DNA of 64,000 nt from Streptomyces sp. NBC_01241 (GTDB lineage Bacteria > Actinomycetota > Actinomycetes > Streptomycetales > Streptomycetaceae), in contig NZ_CP108494.1 in NCBI RefSeq assembly GCF_041435435.1, forward strand, positions 558,001 to 622,000, read 5' to 3'. Made by a program: the position numbers and the translations under genes. Shown piece by piece: positions 17,899 to 26,769 of the stretch. A model generated the notes under the pieces. That model had not been told where the DNA came from and searched no databases. It was given only the letters and a program-made list of their open reading frames with translations. The stretch's first letter is position 1. Each line of letters starts with the position of its first letter.

Positions 17899-19191
17899 TT
17901 ACCTTGCGGCAGCGGGCTTGACGCGCTTCGCACGTCTGACGACTGCCCTCCCGGCAGCCGGGATGAGCGCGAGGCCCATCCGGTACAGGTGCAAGACGTT
18001 CCGGGCTGCGTTGTGGTCGGCATTGCCCGACCAGCCGCAGTCGGGGTTCTTGCACACGAACACGGCCTGGCTCTCCCGGTTGCCAGGCGTGGTGAAGCCG
18101 CACGCTGAGCAGCGTTGGGAGGTGCCGGGGGCGGGGACCTTGTGCAGGGTGCCGCCGAGCCGGGCGGTCTTGTACGTCAGCATGGTGACCGTGCGGCCCC
18201 ATGCCTCCTTGCTGATGGAGCGGTTCAGCCCGGACTTCTGGGCGACGTTCTTCCCTGGCTCCTCGATGGTTCCCCTGGCCGACTTGACCATGTTCGTGAT
18301 GGTGAGTGCTTCGACCACGACGGTGCCGTATGTGCGGGCGATGGCGGTGGTCGTCTGGTGCTGCCAGTCCAGGGCCCTGCGCTTGGCTTTCGCGCGGAGT
18401 CCTGCGATCCGGTCGTAAGTGCGGTGCAGCCGGCGGCTGGTGCGCTCGCCGGGCTTGCGGTGCCGCTTGCGCTGCGCGGCGCGCCGCTCCAGGTGCAGAA
18501 GCCTGGCCTTCTCCTTCTCCGTCAGCCATTCGCCGTGCTCGTACGTCTCGCCGTCCGAGAGGGCGATGGGCACGGTGACGCCCACGTCGATGCCGACTTC
18601 CGGCCCCTGGTGGGGCTCGGGCTTGACCTCAACGCTCTGGACACGGAAGGCGATGTGCCAGCCGAGCACGTCCTTGACCAGCCGTGCCCCGGTGATCCGG
18701 TTCTCCGCGCCTGCGTGCTTGCCCACGGGCAGGTCTTTGGTCCACCGGAAGCGGACCCGGCCCACCTTGGGAATGTTGGCCATGCCCCAGCGGCGGTGCA
18801 CGCGCACGATGTTCAGGTCCCGGCCCTGAGGGACGTCCACGGACATCACCGTGCGGAACCGGCCCTTGAAGTTCGGGGCGTCGGCGCGGCCCTCCCAGCA
18901 GTTCTTCCACGCCTGGAAGTACGTCTTGAGTACCGCTTGCGCGGCCTGCGCGGGAAGGACAGCAAGGAAGTCGATGTCCTTGCGGGCCTGTCGTACGGCG
19001 GCATCCGCGTGTCCGAGAGTCCGCTTTTCCTTCGGCATCATCTGCCACCAGGCGTGCAGCAGGTTCCACATGGTGCGGGCCGCGTGCGCCTGGCTATCAG
19101 TCCTCAACGCCTCGGCGGGCGACAGCGTAAGCCGGGCACGATGCCCGAACTGCCGCTTGACCATGGTGTCTTGACTCACGATCGAGACCAT
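17899..19191 (-). CDS. tnpB: TnpB RNA-guided endonuclease
   Basis: Full-length TnpB (430 aa), ancestor-like relative of Cas12, which cuts DNA next to a transposon-adjacent motif using an RNA made from the element's right end. The RuvC residues are present: Asp202 (GIDVGV), Glu294 (VVEALTI) and Asp392 (GNADHNAARN). The zinc ribbon has four cysteines (361, 364, 380, 385). The start may be the ATG at 19191 or an internal ATG at 19164 (MVKRQFGH). The gene is divergent from tnpA with 11 bp between them, so promoters overlap. All catalytic residues being intact, it may still be active even though transposition of the enlarged element is doubtful. Confidence 0.93.
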   Translation of the reverse strand: MVSIVSQDTMVKRQFGHRARLTLSPAEALRTDSQAHAARTMWNLLHAWWQMMPKEKRTLGHADAAVRQARKDIDFLAVLPAQAAQAVLKTYFQAWKNCWEGRADAPNFKGRFRTVMSVDVPQGRDLNIVRVHRRWGMANIPKVGRVRFRWTKDLPVGKHAGAENRITGARLVKDVLGWHIAFRVQSVEVKPEPHQGPEVGIDVGVTVPIALSDGETYEHGEWLTEKEKARLLHLERRAAQRKRHRKPGERTSRRLHRTYDRIAGLRAKAKRRALDWQHQTTTAIARTYGTVVVEALTITNMVKSARGTIEEPGKNVAQKSGLNRSISKEAWGRTVTMLTYKTARLGGTLHKVPAPGTSQRCSACGFTTPGNRESQAVFVCKNPDCGWSGNADHNAARNVLHLYRMGLALIPAAGRAVVRRAKRVKPAAAR

Positions 19192-19202
19192 AGCATTGGT
19201 TT

Positions 19203-19631
19203 ATGTCACCGCGCTGGAACCCTCATCCCGATGTCAGAACCGGTCGCCATGTTGTCTACAACCTGCATGTTCATTTGGTTTTTGTCACAAAGTACCGGCG
19301 TGAAGCGTTCACCGACGCCATGCTGACCCGCACCGAAGAGATCATGCGGGAGGTCTGCACGGACTTCGAGGCCGAGCTGAAACAGTTCAACGGCGAACAG
19401 GACCACGTCCACCTGCTCGTGCACTACCCGCCGAAGGTCCAGCTCTCCAAACTGGTCAACTCGCTCAAGGGCGTCAGTTCCCGCAGGCTCCGCCAGGAGT
19501 ACACCACGCATGTCCGCCGGTACCTGTGGGGCGGACACTTCTGGTCCGGCTCCTACTTCGCAGGATCATGCGGCGGCGCACCCCTGACCGTCGTCAAGCA
19601 GTACATCGAAAACCAACAGCGTCCCGTCTGA
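19203..19631 (+). CDS. tnpA: IS200/IS605 Y1 transposase TnpA
   Basis: Single-strand HUH transposase of 142 aa. The metal-binding HUH motif is DHVHLL (His68, His70) and the nucleophile is Tyr134 in VVKQYIENQ. The N-terminal HLVFVTKYRRE and the WGGHFWSGSYF block are typical. It acts as a dimer on hairpins at the element's ends. It is divergently arranged with tnpB, an IS605/IS608-like layout. The coding sequence is intact; its cognate left end is disrupted. Confidence 0.93.
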   Translation: MSPRWNPHPDVRTGRHVVYNLHVHLVFVTKYRREAFTDAMLTRTEEIMREVCTDFEAELKQFNGEQDHVHLLVHYPPKVQLSKLVNSLKGVSSRRLRQEYTTHVRRYLWGGHFWSGSYFAGSCGGAPLTVVKQYIENQQRPV

Positions 19632-19706
19632 CCTCACCCCAAAGGCGCAGAGCACTCCGGCGCTCCGCGCCTCCGGGCCAAGGATGACCTTCACCCCCGC
19701 CCTGAA

Positions 19707-19733
19707 GGACTCTGCTGAGGAATGCGTGATTCG
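19707..19733 (+). repeat. IS1182 left terminal inverted repeat
   Basis: A 27-bp sequence whose exact inverse complement is at 31244-31270. TGAA immediately precedes it at 19703-19706. Confidence 0.92.
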
Positions 19734-19792
19734 AGCAGGGCTGGGTCGTTGGTCCTCCACGATTGTTATGGCGTGAGCGGGAGGGCCGAGAG

Positions 19793-21269
19793 ATGTCACT
19801 GGAGCCACGGGCTGATCATGGGGTGCCGGAGCTGACGGCCCGGGTGGTGCGGGCAGCGTTCCCGAAGGGGACGATGGCGGTGCGGATCCGGGAGGCGTTG
19901 GGCCCGCTGTTTGAGGACGAGGCGTTCGCAGGGGCGTTTGCCGTCCGGGGACGCCCGGCTGTCTCGCCGGGGGCGTTGGCTTTGGTGTCGGTGTTGCAGT
20001 ACGCGGAGGGGCTGACCGATCGGCAGGCCGCTGACCAGGTGCGGGCCCGGATGGACTGGAAGTTTCTGCTCGGCCTGGAGCTGGACGATCCCGGGTTCGA
20101 TGCCTCCGTGCTGAGCCTGTTCCGTTCCCGTCTCATCGAGCACGGACTGGAACAGACGACGCTGGAGCTGGTGCTGGAACGCCTGCGCGGGCTGGACCTG
20201 CTGAAGGCCGGTGGCCGGCAGCGGACCGATTCCACGCACGTGCTGGCGGCGGTGCGGACGCTGAACAGGATGGAGTTCGTCGGCGAGACGCTGCGGGCCG
20301 CACTGGAAGCGCTGGCGGTCGCCGCCCCGGCATGGCTGTCCGGCCTGGTCACACCCGAGTGGGCCGAGCGCTACGGGCCGCGCGTGGACGCCTACCGCTT
20401 CCCCAAGGGCGAAGAGGTCCGTGAACAGTGGTCTGAGCAGGTCGGACGGGACGGGTTCGTCCTGCTGGACGCGGTCTACGCCCCCGCGGCTCCGGACTGG
20501 CTGCGCGAGATCGAGGCGGTGCAGGTCCTGCGGGTCTCCTGGGTCCAGCAGTACCACCGCGACGAGAGGGGGTGCGCTGGCGGGAGGGCAAGGATCTCCC
20601 GCCGGTTCATCACCGGTTGTGCTCGCCCTATGACACCGATGCCCGTTACGGGATCAAGCGCGGCTCGGGCTGGACCGGCTACAAGGCGCATCTGACCGAG
20701 ACCTGCGAGCCGGATGCGCCGCACGTGATCACGCAGGTGGCCACCACCGATGCCGTGGTGGCCGACACGGAGATGACCGAACCGGTCCACCAGGCGCTCG
20801 CGGAACGGGAGTTGCTGCCGCACGTGCATGTCGTGGATGCCGGCTACACCACTGCCGCCCTGTTCCTGTCCGCGACCGAGCGGGGTATGGAACTGCTCGG
20901 CCCGGCCCCGCACGACAGCAGCCGCCAGTCCCGAGAGGATCAGGGCTTCTCCCGCGCCGACTTCACCATCGACTGGGACAACGAGAGCGCCACCTGTCCC
21001 GGCGGGCACCGAAGTTTCGAGTGGTGGGAACAGAAACACCACCGCAACGGCACTCCGGTCCTCAAGGTGTTCTTCTCCGCCGAGCACTGCCGCCCCTGCC
21101 CGAAGCAGACGGCATGCACCAAGCCCCCGTCCGGCCGCCGGGGCAAGGGGCATCACCTTCCTGCCCCGCGAACGGCACGAGGCCCTCGAAGCCGTCCGCC
21201 AGGCCAAGGAGACCGACAATTGGAAGAACCGTTACGCGATCCGGGCCGGGGTCGAAGGAACGATCTCCC
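19793..21269 (+). pseudogene. IS1182 family transposase, 5' part with two frameshifts
   Basis: DDE transposase beginning at ATG 19793 (MSLEPRADHGVPEL). Family features: the N-terminal domain with SPGALALVSVLQYAEGLTDR, the RTDSTHVLAAVRTLNR aspartate region, and a cysteine block ending CTKPPSGRRGKG. The frame shifts near 20565 (GGGGG run, DERG) and back near 21143 (AAGGGGCA), so two compensating single-base changes are needed to read it. The exon ends at ...EGTIS inside a codon; the remainder is at 31060-31238. Pseudogene unless the shifts are sequencing errors. Confidence 0.88.
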
Positions 21270-21973
21270 GTGCGACACGAGGGCGCACGATACGAGTGAA
21301 CACACCGAGTGGAGGTTCGATGTTGAAGGTGTAGTTCCGGGCCAGTGTCCAGGGTCTGTCCCCACCCTGACGTGCGTTGCGGGTAACCGCGGGGTGCGGA
21401 GCTCAGGGGGTCAAGCCCAAGGGTGCCCGTGCCATCCGGGGACCACAGGCGAAGGGGAAGACTGGACGGGCGAACGACGAGTGAACCCCTGGTTGATGTC
21501 TCGTCAGGTATCAGCTCCGGATGATGGATCGCTCTGCCGGAGTCCAGGAACCGGCCGTTGAGAGGCGGCAAGCGGCGACTGTAAGAGGTGAGTTGCAGTC
21601 GTAGGACACCGCTGTTCCCGGGGCATAGGGGGCGCCCACCCCAGTCGGATCTCGTACGTGTGCAACGCGGAAACCCCGTCGGGGTCCGGGGCCGGTTATC
21701 CGGTGCCCGGTTGGCCGACCGCGAGGAGAGCTCAACTCCCCGGCGGGAACAGGAGGACCCAAGAAGCGAACGCCGGCGGCCGAAAGGCAGCGGGAAAGCG
21801 GGACACGATGACCGGCCCCTCCGCCGGTCGTCTCGTATAACCGGCCGGATACGGGCAGCTGCCCGGACCCGAAAGGGTGCTGACGTGGGTCTGGTGGGCC
21901 TGTGAAGTGACGATGACCGAAGGCGATGGAACCGAGGGACAAGTTGGACACCAAGGCGGTGAAGGAGGCCGGG

Positions 21974-22847
21974 ATGGCAGATGCCGCTCCGGCTGTGATC
22001 GCGGTGGTGAACGGACCCGAGGACGATGCCACCGACTGGCTGTCGATCGACTGGCAGCGGGTGGATGACGACGTACGGCGGCTGCGGCAGAGGATCTTCA
22101 CGGCGTCACAGGCAGGGGACCTGAAGAGGGTCCGCAATTTGCAGAAGCTGATGCTCCGTTCCCGCGCCAACGCACTGCATGCGGTGCGGCGGGTGACGGA
22201 GGTCAACGCTGGCCGCGAGACGGCGGGCGTCGACGGCAAGGTGGTGCTGACCGCGCCCGGCAAGGCCGAGGTGGCCGACTGGGTGCAGCACCGCTCCGAG
22301 TCGTGGACGGCCCGGCCCGTCAGACGGGTGTATGTGCCGAAGCCCGACGGGCGTCGGCGTCCGCTCGGCATTCCCGTGATCTTGGACCGCTGTCTTCAGG
22401 CTGTGGTCCTTGGTGCTCTGGAGCCCGAGTGGGAGGCACGGTTCGAGCCGAGGTCCTACGGATTCAGGCCCGGCCGTGGCTGTCATGACGCGATCGAGTC
22501 CATCTTTCTGACCTGCCGGGGCCCCAACCCTGGTCGGCCATGGGTACTTGACGCGGACCTGGCGGCGGCATTCGACCGGATCGACCATGATCACTTGCTC
22601 CGGCGGCTCGGCACGTTTCCCGCGCGGGAACTGGTCGCGCAGTGGCTGCGGGCCGGTGTGGTCGAGGACGGTCGGCTCACCGAGACCGGGGAGGGAACTC
22701 CCCAGGGCGGTGTGATCAGCCCCGCGCTGATGAACGTGGCTCTGCACGGAATGGAGGAGGCCGCCGGGGTGCGGTATCACGCGAGCGGCATCCACGCCGG
22801 GAGCGTGATGCGCAAGAGCCCCGTGCTGGTGAGGTACGCAGACGATC
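21974..22847 (+). pseudogene. Intron 1 reverse transcriptase/maturase, N-terminal part
   Basis: N-terminal half of the intron-encoded protein. It contains the N-terminal RT extension, the fingers with RPLGIPVILDRCLQ, the conserved YGFRPGRGCHDAI, the catalytic LDADLAAAFDRIDHD, GTPQGGVISPALMN, and stops in YADD, the polymerase box. ATG 21974 is preferred (AAGGAGG upstream) over 21926. The coding sequence is cut after GAC GAT C by intron 2 and resumes at about 30076, giving a ~590-aa protein when joined. Confidence 0.9.
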
Positions 22848-23437
22848 GTGCGCCACGAACACAACGGGAGGTTTCGATGTAGACGGAATCTTCCGACGTG
22901 ATGCTGCACCGGTGATGGAGGTGGGCCCTCCGAGACCGCCCACGCAGGGGGAGGTCTCAAACCGCCGCAGGTTGCTCCGGTGAATGAGCCGGGGTGATGA
23001 GCACTGCGGAAAAGGCGCACAAGATGCGTCAGGTGTGAGCCGAGAAGGCGAACGCGAGTGAACCACTGATGAAGTGTCGAAAGCGTATGAACGGTTACCG
23101 AAACCGGGGTCCAGTTGTTGCCCCGGGATGAATCTGGCGGGTTCCTGTATCTCTGGCCAGGTGGTGCCCGGCATAAAGGTGGCGCGAGCTCGGTTCAGGC
23201 GCTGGTGCGGAACGTGGGAACCCCTCGCCGCGATGCTGCCACCGGTCAGGTTGAGGCCGGTTGGCGATAAGGGAGAACCTCAAGCAGCTGAAACTGTGAG
23301 GGGCAGAGTACCGATGCGTGGCAGGGGGACGGATCGCCTCGTAGTAGTGATGATGCCTCTGTAATGGGGGCGGAGCGAAGGGGGCGAGTTGTCCCGATCT
23401 AGTTTGGTGGTCAACCGGAGTTCCCGGGAGGAGCCAG

Positions 23438-24051
23438 GTGAACGGATCAAGGCCGCAGGCCGAGGTCAAGTCGTTTTACATCTCCAAGTTGATGGTGTGG
23501 GAGGCATTTCAGCGAGTCAAGGCCAACAAGGGTGCGCCCGGAACGGATGGCGTGACGATCGAGCGATACGAACAGAACCTTTCGAGGAATCTGTTCAAAT
23601 TGTGGAATCGGATGTCGTCCGGTTCGTATTTCCCTCCGGCGGTGAAGGCCGTGGAGATCCCCAAAGCAGGCGGGAAAGGCATCCGCGTGCTCGGGGTGCC
23701 CACCGTGGACGACCGGATCGCTCAGACGGTGGCCGCGATGTATCTGGAGCGTCGGGTGGAGCCTGTGTTCCACCCGGACTCCTACGGCTACCGGCCCCGG
23801 CGATCGGCGTTGGACGCGGTGGAGCAGTGCCGGCAGCGCTGTTGGCGGAGTGACTGGGTGGTCGATCTCGACATCCGGGCATTCTTCGACAGCGTGGACC
23901 ACGAGCTGATGCTCAAGGCGGTCGAGCGGCATATCGACGCAGACGGGAAATGGGTCCTGCTCTACGTCAAGCGGTGGCTGGTCGCTCCGCTGGCGAAGGC
24001 GGACGGATCGGTGCAGCAACGGGATCGCGGAACTCCCCAGGGGTCGGCGAT
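23438..24051 (+). pseudogene. Intron 2 reverse transcriptase/maturase, part 1 of 3
   Basis: GTG start after GGGAGGAG. Encodes RT fingers and palm: ANKGAPGTDGVTIERYEQNL, GVPTVDDRIAQTVAAMYLE, DSYGYRPRRSALDAVEQC, and the first catalytic aspartate in VVDLDIRAFFDSVDHEL, then RGTPQGSAI. It is cut in the Ile codon of SAISP by the serine-recombinase element. Parts 2 and 3 are 26308-26708 and 29738-30012; joined they form a 429-aa protein without any stop. Confidence 0.9.
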
Positions 24052-25708
24052 CACGCCCCCAACGCAATGGGTAACTCGGGCATGAGTCACCCTCCGTAGC
24101 GTCTTGATCTTGATGCTGGTCGTCGGCGGTGCGCTCACGCACGGGTATGCGGTGCCGGATGGTGATCTTCTCGGGGCCGACGAGGACGTCCTTGACGAGG
24201 AGCCTCAGGACGCGCTGGCGCTCGGGGACCTCGGCTGTCCCAGCGTTCTCGCGGAGCTGGGCGAGGAAGCCTTCGAGGTCGTCAGCGAGCTTGAGGTAGG
24301 CGTCGCGGTCGGCGAGCTGGGCTTCCAGCGCGTCGAGTTGGCCACGCAGGTTACTCTCCCGGGCCCGCAGGCCGGGCATCCGGGCCCGCAGTTCATCGAT
24401 GGTGACGAGCTGTTCCTGGAACGCCTCGATCATGCGCGTGATCGCTGCGGTGGCCTTGGCCAGGGCCAGTTCGAGACGGCTGCGCTGGCGGGTGGCGGGG
24501 TCGGAGGTGCGGGCACGGTCCAGCCGCTTGTCGATCTCGGACCGGATCAGGTGCGGGTCGGCGATCATGCCGATGATGTGGTCCCAGACGACGGTGTCGA
24601 GGTAGTCGGCGCGGACGGGCTTGTTGGTGCAGACCCGGCCGCCCGCGTAGCGGTAGTCGTCGGAGCCCAGGCACCGGTAGTAGTAGATCTTCTTGCCGGA
24701 GGAAGTAGTGGTCGAGGTGCGGTAGTAGCCGTATCCGCAGCTCACACACGCCGACAGCCCCTGAAGCAGGGAGGGGACCTTGCTGTTGCGCGAAGCGAAG
24801 CGCTTGTTGTCGGCGAGCCGCTGGGCGGCGCGCTCGAAGGTGGCCGGGGTGACGAGCGCGGGAACGGGGATGGTGATCCACTCCTCGCGGGGGCGGTCGG
24901 CGGTCTTGACGGCGCGCGGAGTACTGCGGCCCTCCAGGCGGGCCCGGCGGTTCAGGCCCGGGGACTCGTGGAGGATCTGGGTCTTGCCGAAGGCTGCCTG
25001 CCCTTGGTAGGCGGGGTTTTTGAGCATGCCCCAGACCACGCTGCGGTCCCAGCGGGTCTTGCCGGTGCGGGTGGGAGTGCCGCTGTCGGTGAGCCAGCGG
25101 GTCAGGTCCGCGATGGAGACCCCGTCGTCGGTATAGCGGCGGAACAGCTCGACCACCAGCGCCGCCTCGGACTCGACGATCTCGTAGGTGGCCCCGCACT
25201 CGGGGGTCTTGCGCAGGTAGCGGTAGCCGAACGGGGCTCCGCCCAGCACGTTCACCGCCCCCGAGCGGGCCCGGTAGGTCTTCCCGCGCCGGTAGCGTTC
25301 CATCAGCTGGGCCTTCTCGTACTCGGCGAACATGCCCTGGAACTGGACCATCAGCTGGTCCTCGGGGCTGTCGCCGCGTGGGCCGCGGACGAACTCCACC
25401 CGGGTGCCTGCCCGGGCGAACTCCTCGACCAGCAGGGCCTGGTAAGCGAACTTGCGGGCGAGGCGGTCGGGCGCATAGCACAGCACCACATCCACGCCGA
25501 CCTGGGCGACCAGGTCGCGCAACCGCTCCAGCGCGGGCCGCACCAGGGTCGCCCCGGAGTGCCCCTCGTCCTCGAACACCCACTCCTCGGGCAGCTCAAG
25601 ACGCTGTTCTGCGACGTGCGCGCGCAGGGCCGCGGTCTGCGAGCTGATCGTCTGGTCCTTCTTCTGCCGGGCCGAGGACACCCGGGCGTAGATCGCCACG
25701 CTGGTCAT
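23447..25708 (-). CDS. Large serine recombinase
   Basis: Serine recombinase/transposase. The resolvase domain starts at once (AIYARVSSARQKKDQT, nucleophile Ser11), with LCYAPDRLARK and the long E-helix QGMFAEYEKAQLMERYRRGK. Then come the recombinase DNA-binding domain (GGAPFGYRYLRK), a zinc ribbon (LSACVSCGYGYYRT ... CLGSDDYRYAGGRVC) and a long coiled coil (about 395-480). About 552 residues are encoded inside the element; the frame runs through the terminal repeat into the antisense of the interrupted RT gene and stops only at 23447 (753 aa), so the last ~200 residues are accidental. It is the likely mobilising enzyme. Small genes upstream overlap it. Confidence 0.9.
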   Translation of the reverse strand: MTSVAIYARVSSARQKKDQTISSQTAALRAHVAEQRLELPEEWVFEDEGHSGATLVRPALERLRDLVAQVGVDVVLCYAPDRLARKFAYQALLVEEFARAGTRVEFVRGPRGDSPEDQLMVQFQGMFAEYEKAQLMERYRRGKTYRARSGAVNVLGGAPFGYRYLRKTPECGATYEIVESEAALVVELFRRYTDDGVSIADLTRWLTDSGTPTRTGKTRWDRSVVWGMLKNPAYQGQAAFGKTQILHESPGLNRRARLEGRSTPRAVKTADRPREEWITIPVPALVTPATFERAAQRLADNKRFASRNSKVPSLLQGLSACVSCGYGYYRTSTTTSSGKKIYYYRCLGSDDYRYAGGRVCTNKPVRADYLDTVVWDHIIGMIADPHLIRSEIDKRLDRARTSDPATRQRSRLELALAKATAAITRMIEAFQEQLVTIDELRARMPGLRARESNLRGQLDALEAQLADRDAYLKLADDLEGFLAQLRENAGTAEVPERQRVLRLLVKDVLVGPEKITIRHRIPVRERTADDQHQDQDATEGDSCPSYPLRWGRDRRPLGSSAIPLLHRSVRLRQRSDQPPLDVEQDPFPVCVDMPLDRLEHQLVVHAVEECPDVEIDHPVTPPTALPALLHRVQRRSPGPVAVGVRVEHRLHPTLQIHRGHRLSDPVVHGGHPEHADAFPACFGDLHGLHRRREIRTGRHPIPQFEQIPRKVLFVSLDRHAIRSGRTLVGLDSLKCLPHHQLGDVKRLDLGLRP
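24052..24076 (+). repeat. Terminal inverted repeat, left
   Basis: 25 bp, matching the inverse complement of 26281-26305 in 24 positions (mismatch at position 21). The recombinase frame reads through it. Confidence 0.9.
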
Positions 25709-25844
25709 CGCTCACTCCTGCCTGCTCCAGGCGATCCCGTATCCGGGCCCGCCGCTGCGGAACCAACGCCGCATAGGCCGCGGACAAGTCCGCCGCCGCA
25801 TGACGGTCGAAGACCGCCTCCACCTCCACCGGCCGGCCGCTCAC
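25596..25844 (-). CDS. Small accessory protein of the recombinase element
   Basis: An 82-aa frame starting at GTG 25844, overlapping the stop of the upstream gene (GTGA). The first ~50 residues (EAVFDRHAAADLSAAYAALV ...RARIRDRLEQAG) have normal coding character; the rest overlaps the recombinase start region and is arginine-rich, so the functional part may be only the first half. No family recognised. Its position between a DNA-binding protein and the recombinase suggests a role in control or directionality (inference). Confidence 0.5.
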   Translation of the reverse strand: MSGRPVEVEAVFDRHAAADLSAAYAALVPQRRARIRDRLEQAGVSDDQRGDLRPGVLGPAEEGPDDQLADRGPARARRRTAS

Positions 25845-26188
25845 CTGCCCGGCCGCCCCTCCGGGGCACCCCGCTCAAGGAATTCGGCCAGGGCCTGGGC
25901 CACCACCGCGGAGATCGCCCGGTCGCTCTCGTGGGCACGGGCGCGGATCTGTCCTGCCAGCGATTCCGGCAGCTTGACAGTGAACACCACGCTCGACTCG
26001 GGGACTTCGAGATGTCCAGCGGCCATGGCCTGCTCCAGATACCGGCGTGCCTGACGCACCGACACCCCGTACCTACTCGCCAACGTGCGGGCGGCTGCGG
26101 CCACGGGCGCACCCGCCCCGACCAGATCCGCGGCGGCGTTGACCCGCCGGGCGTACTCGACGCTATCGACACGATCACCACGCACCAT
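25841..26188 (-). CDS. Small DNA-binding protein (helix-turn-helix plus ribbon-like)
   Basis: A 115-aa protein, first gene of the recombinase operon. Its first half resembles a helix-turn-helix (AAARTLASRYGVSVRQARRY); the second half (VVFTVKLPESLAGQIRARAH) has the look of a ribbon-helix-helix domain. It could be a repressor or a recombination accessory factor. The ATG at 26188 lies directly at the edge of a 7-bp inverted repeat (26189-26214), which is a good candidate for an autoregulatory operator. Confidence 0.65.
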   Translation of the reverse strand: MVRGDRVDSVEYARRVNAAADLVGAGAPVAAAARTLASRYGVSVRQARRYLEQAMAAGHLEVPESSVVFTVKLPESLAGQIRARAHESDRAISAVVAQALAEFLERGAPEGRPGR

Positions 26189-26214
26189 GTCACAAACCTA
26201 CTACCCATTGTGAC
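26189..26214 (-). promoter_or_regulatory. Candidate operator of the recombinase operon
   Basis: Perfect inverted repeat GTCACAA - 12 bp - TTGTGAC immediately upstream of the start codon at 26188. The spacer contains a TAGTAG that could serve as a -10 element. Placement suggests repression by the adjacent DNA-binding protein. Confidence 0.5.
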
Positions 26215-26280
26215 GCTCCTTACCCTCCGCGCGAGGAAGGAGTTCCAAGCGCCGGTAGCCGAGCGTCACCTCGAAGCAGA

Positions 26281-26305
26281 AGTTGCCCATTGCGTTGGGG
26301 GCGTG
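26281..26305 (-). repeat. Terminal inverted repeat, right
   Basis: Partner of 24052-24076; followed directly by the duplicated AT. Confidence 0.9.
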
Positions 26306-26307
26306 AT

Positions 26308-26708
26308 TTCGCCCGTGCTGGCGAATCTGTATCTCCACTACGCGTTCGATCTGTGGCTGGCTCGGGAGTTCCCGCAGGTCACCTTCGAACGGTACTGCGA
26401 TGATGCGGTGATTCACTGCGGCAGTGAGAGGCAGGCCCGCCACGTGCGGGACGCTCTCACGCAGCGATTGGCGCAGGTCGGTTTGGAATTGCATCCGGAC
26501 AAGACGCGCATCGTCTATTGCAAGGACGCTGATCGGCGAGGCTCGTACGAGCACACGGCGTTCACGTTTCTTGGATACACGTTCCGACCCAGACTGGCCA
26601 AGAACCGGTACGGGAAGCACTTTGTGAGCTTCCTGCCCGCGGTCAGCAAGGCGGCGATCAAGGCGATGGGCAAGGTAATGCGTTCCTGGCGCATCGCCCA
26701 ACGCAGTG
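26308..26708 (+). pseudogene. Intron 2 reverse transcriptase/maturase, part 2 of 3
   Basis: Continues from 24051 in frame: SPVLANLYLHYAFDLWLARE, then the RT active-site box FERYCDDAVIHCGS (a YCDD variant of YxDD), DKTRIVYCKDAD and FTFLGYTFRPR. The coding is interrupted in the Asp codon of QRSDKSL by the IS5-like element (duplication CAGTG). Confidence 0.9.
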
Positions 26709-26769
26709 AGGTCTTCTCGGCAACGTGACAGTTGCGGAGTGTGACGGGGTGCGGGTGCCCGCTCGCGGC

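Larger units (their letters stand above)
24052..26305 (-). mobile_element. 2.25-kb serine-recombinase transposon with terminal inverted repeats
   Basis: Bounded by 25-bp inverted repeats with one mismatch (outer 20 bases CACGCCCCCAACGCAATGGG) and flanked by a directly repeated AT (24050-24051 and 26306-26307). Removing the element and one AT rebuilds GSAISPVLANLYLH in the intron 2 reverse transcriptase exactly. Contents: two small genes and a large serine recombinase, all on the minus strand. A 2-bp duplication fits the two-base crossover of serine recombinases; long terminal repeats are unusual for that class. Confidence 0.88.

Noticed and set aside
23447..24051. A 200-residue C-terminal extension of the serine recombinase as a new domain
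   Set aside because: It is the antisense of the reverse transcriptase gene and lies outside the element's terminal repeat.
24104..26728. An 874-codon plus-strand frame opposite the recombinase
   Set aside because: Most of it is antisense to the recombinase; only the last part (from 26308) is the genuine RT continuation.
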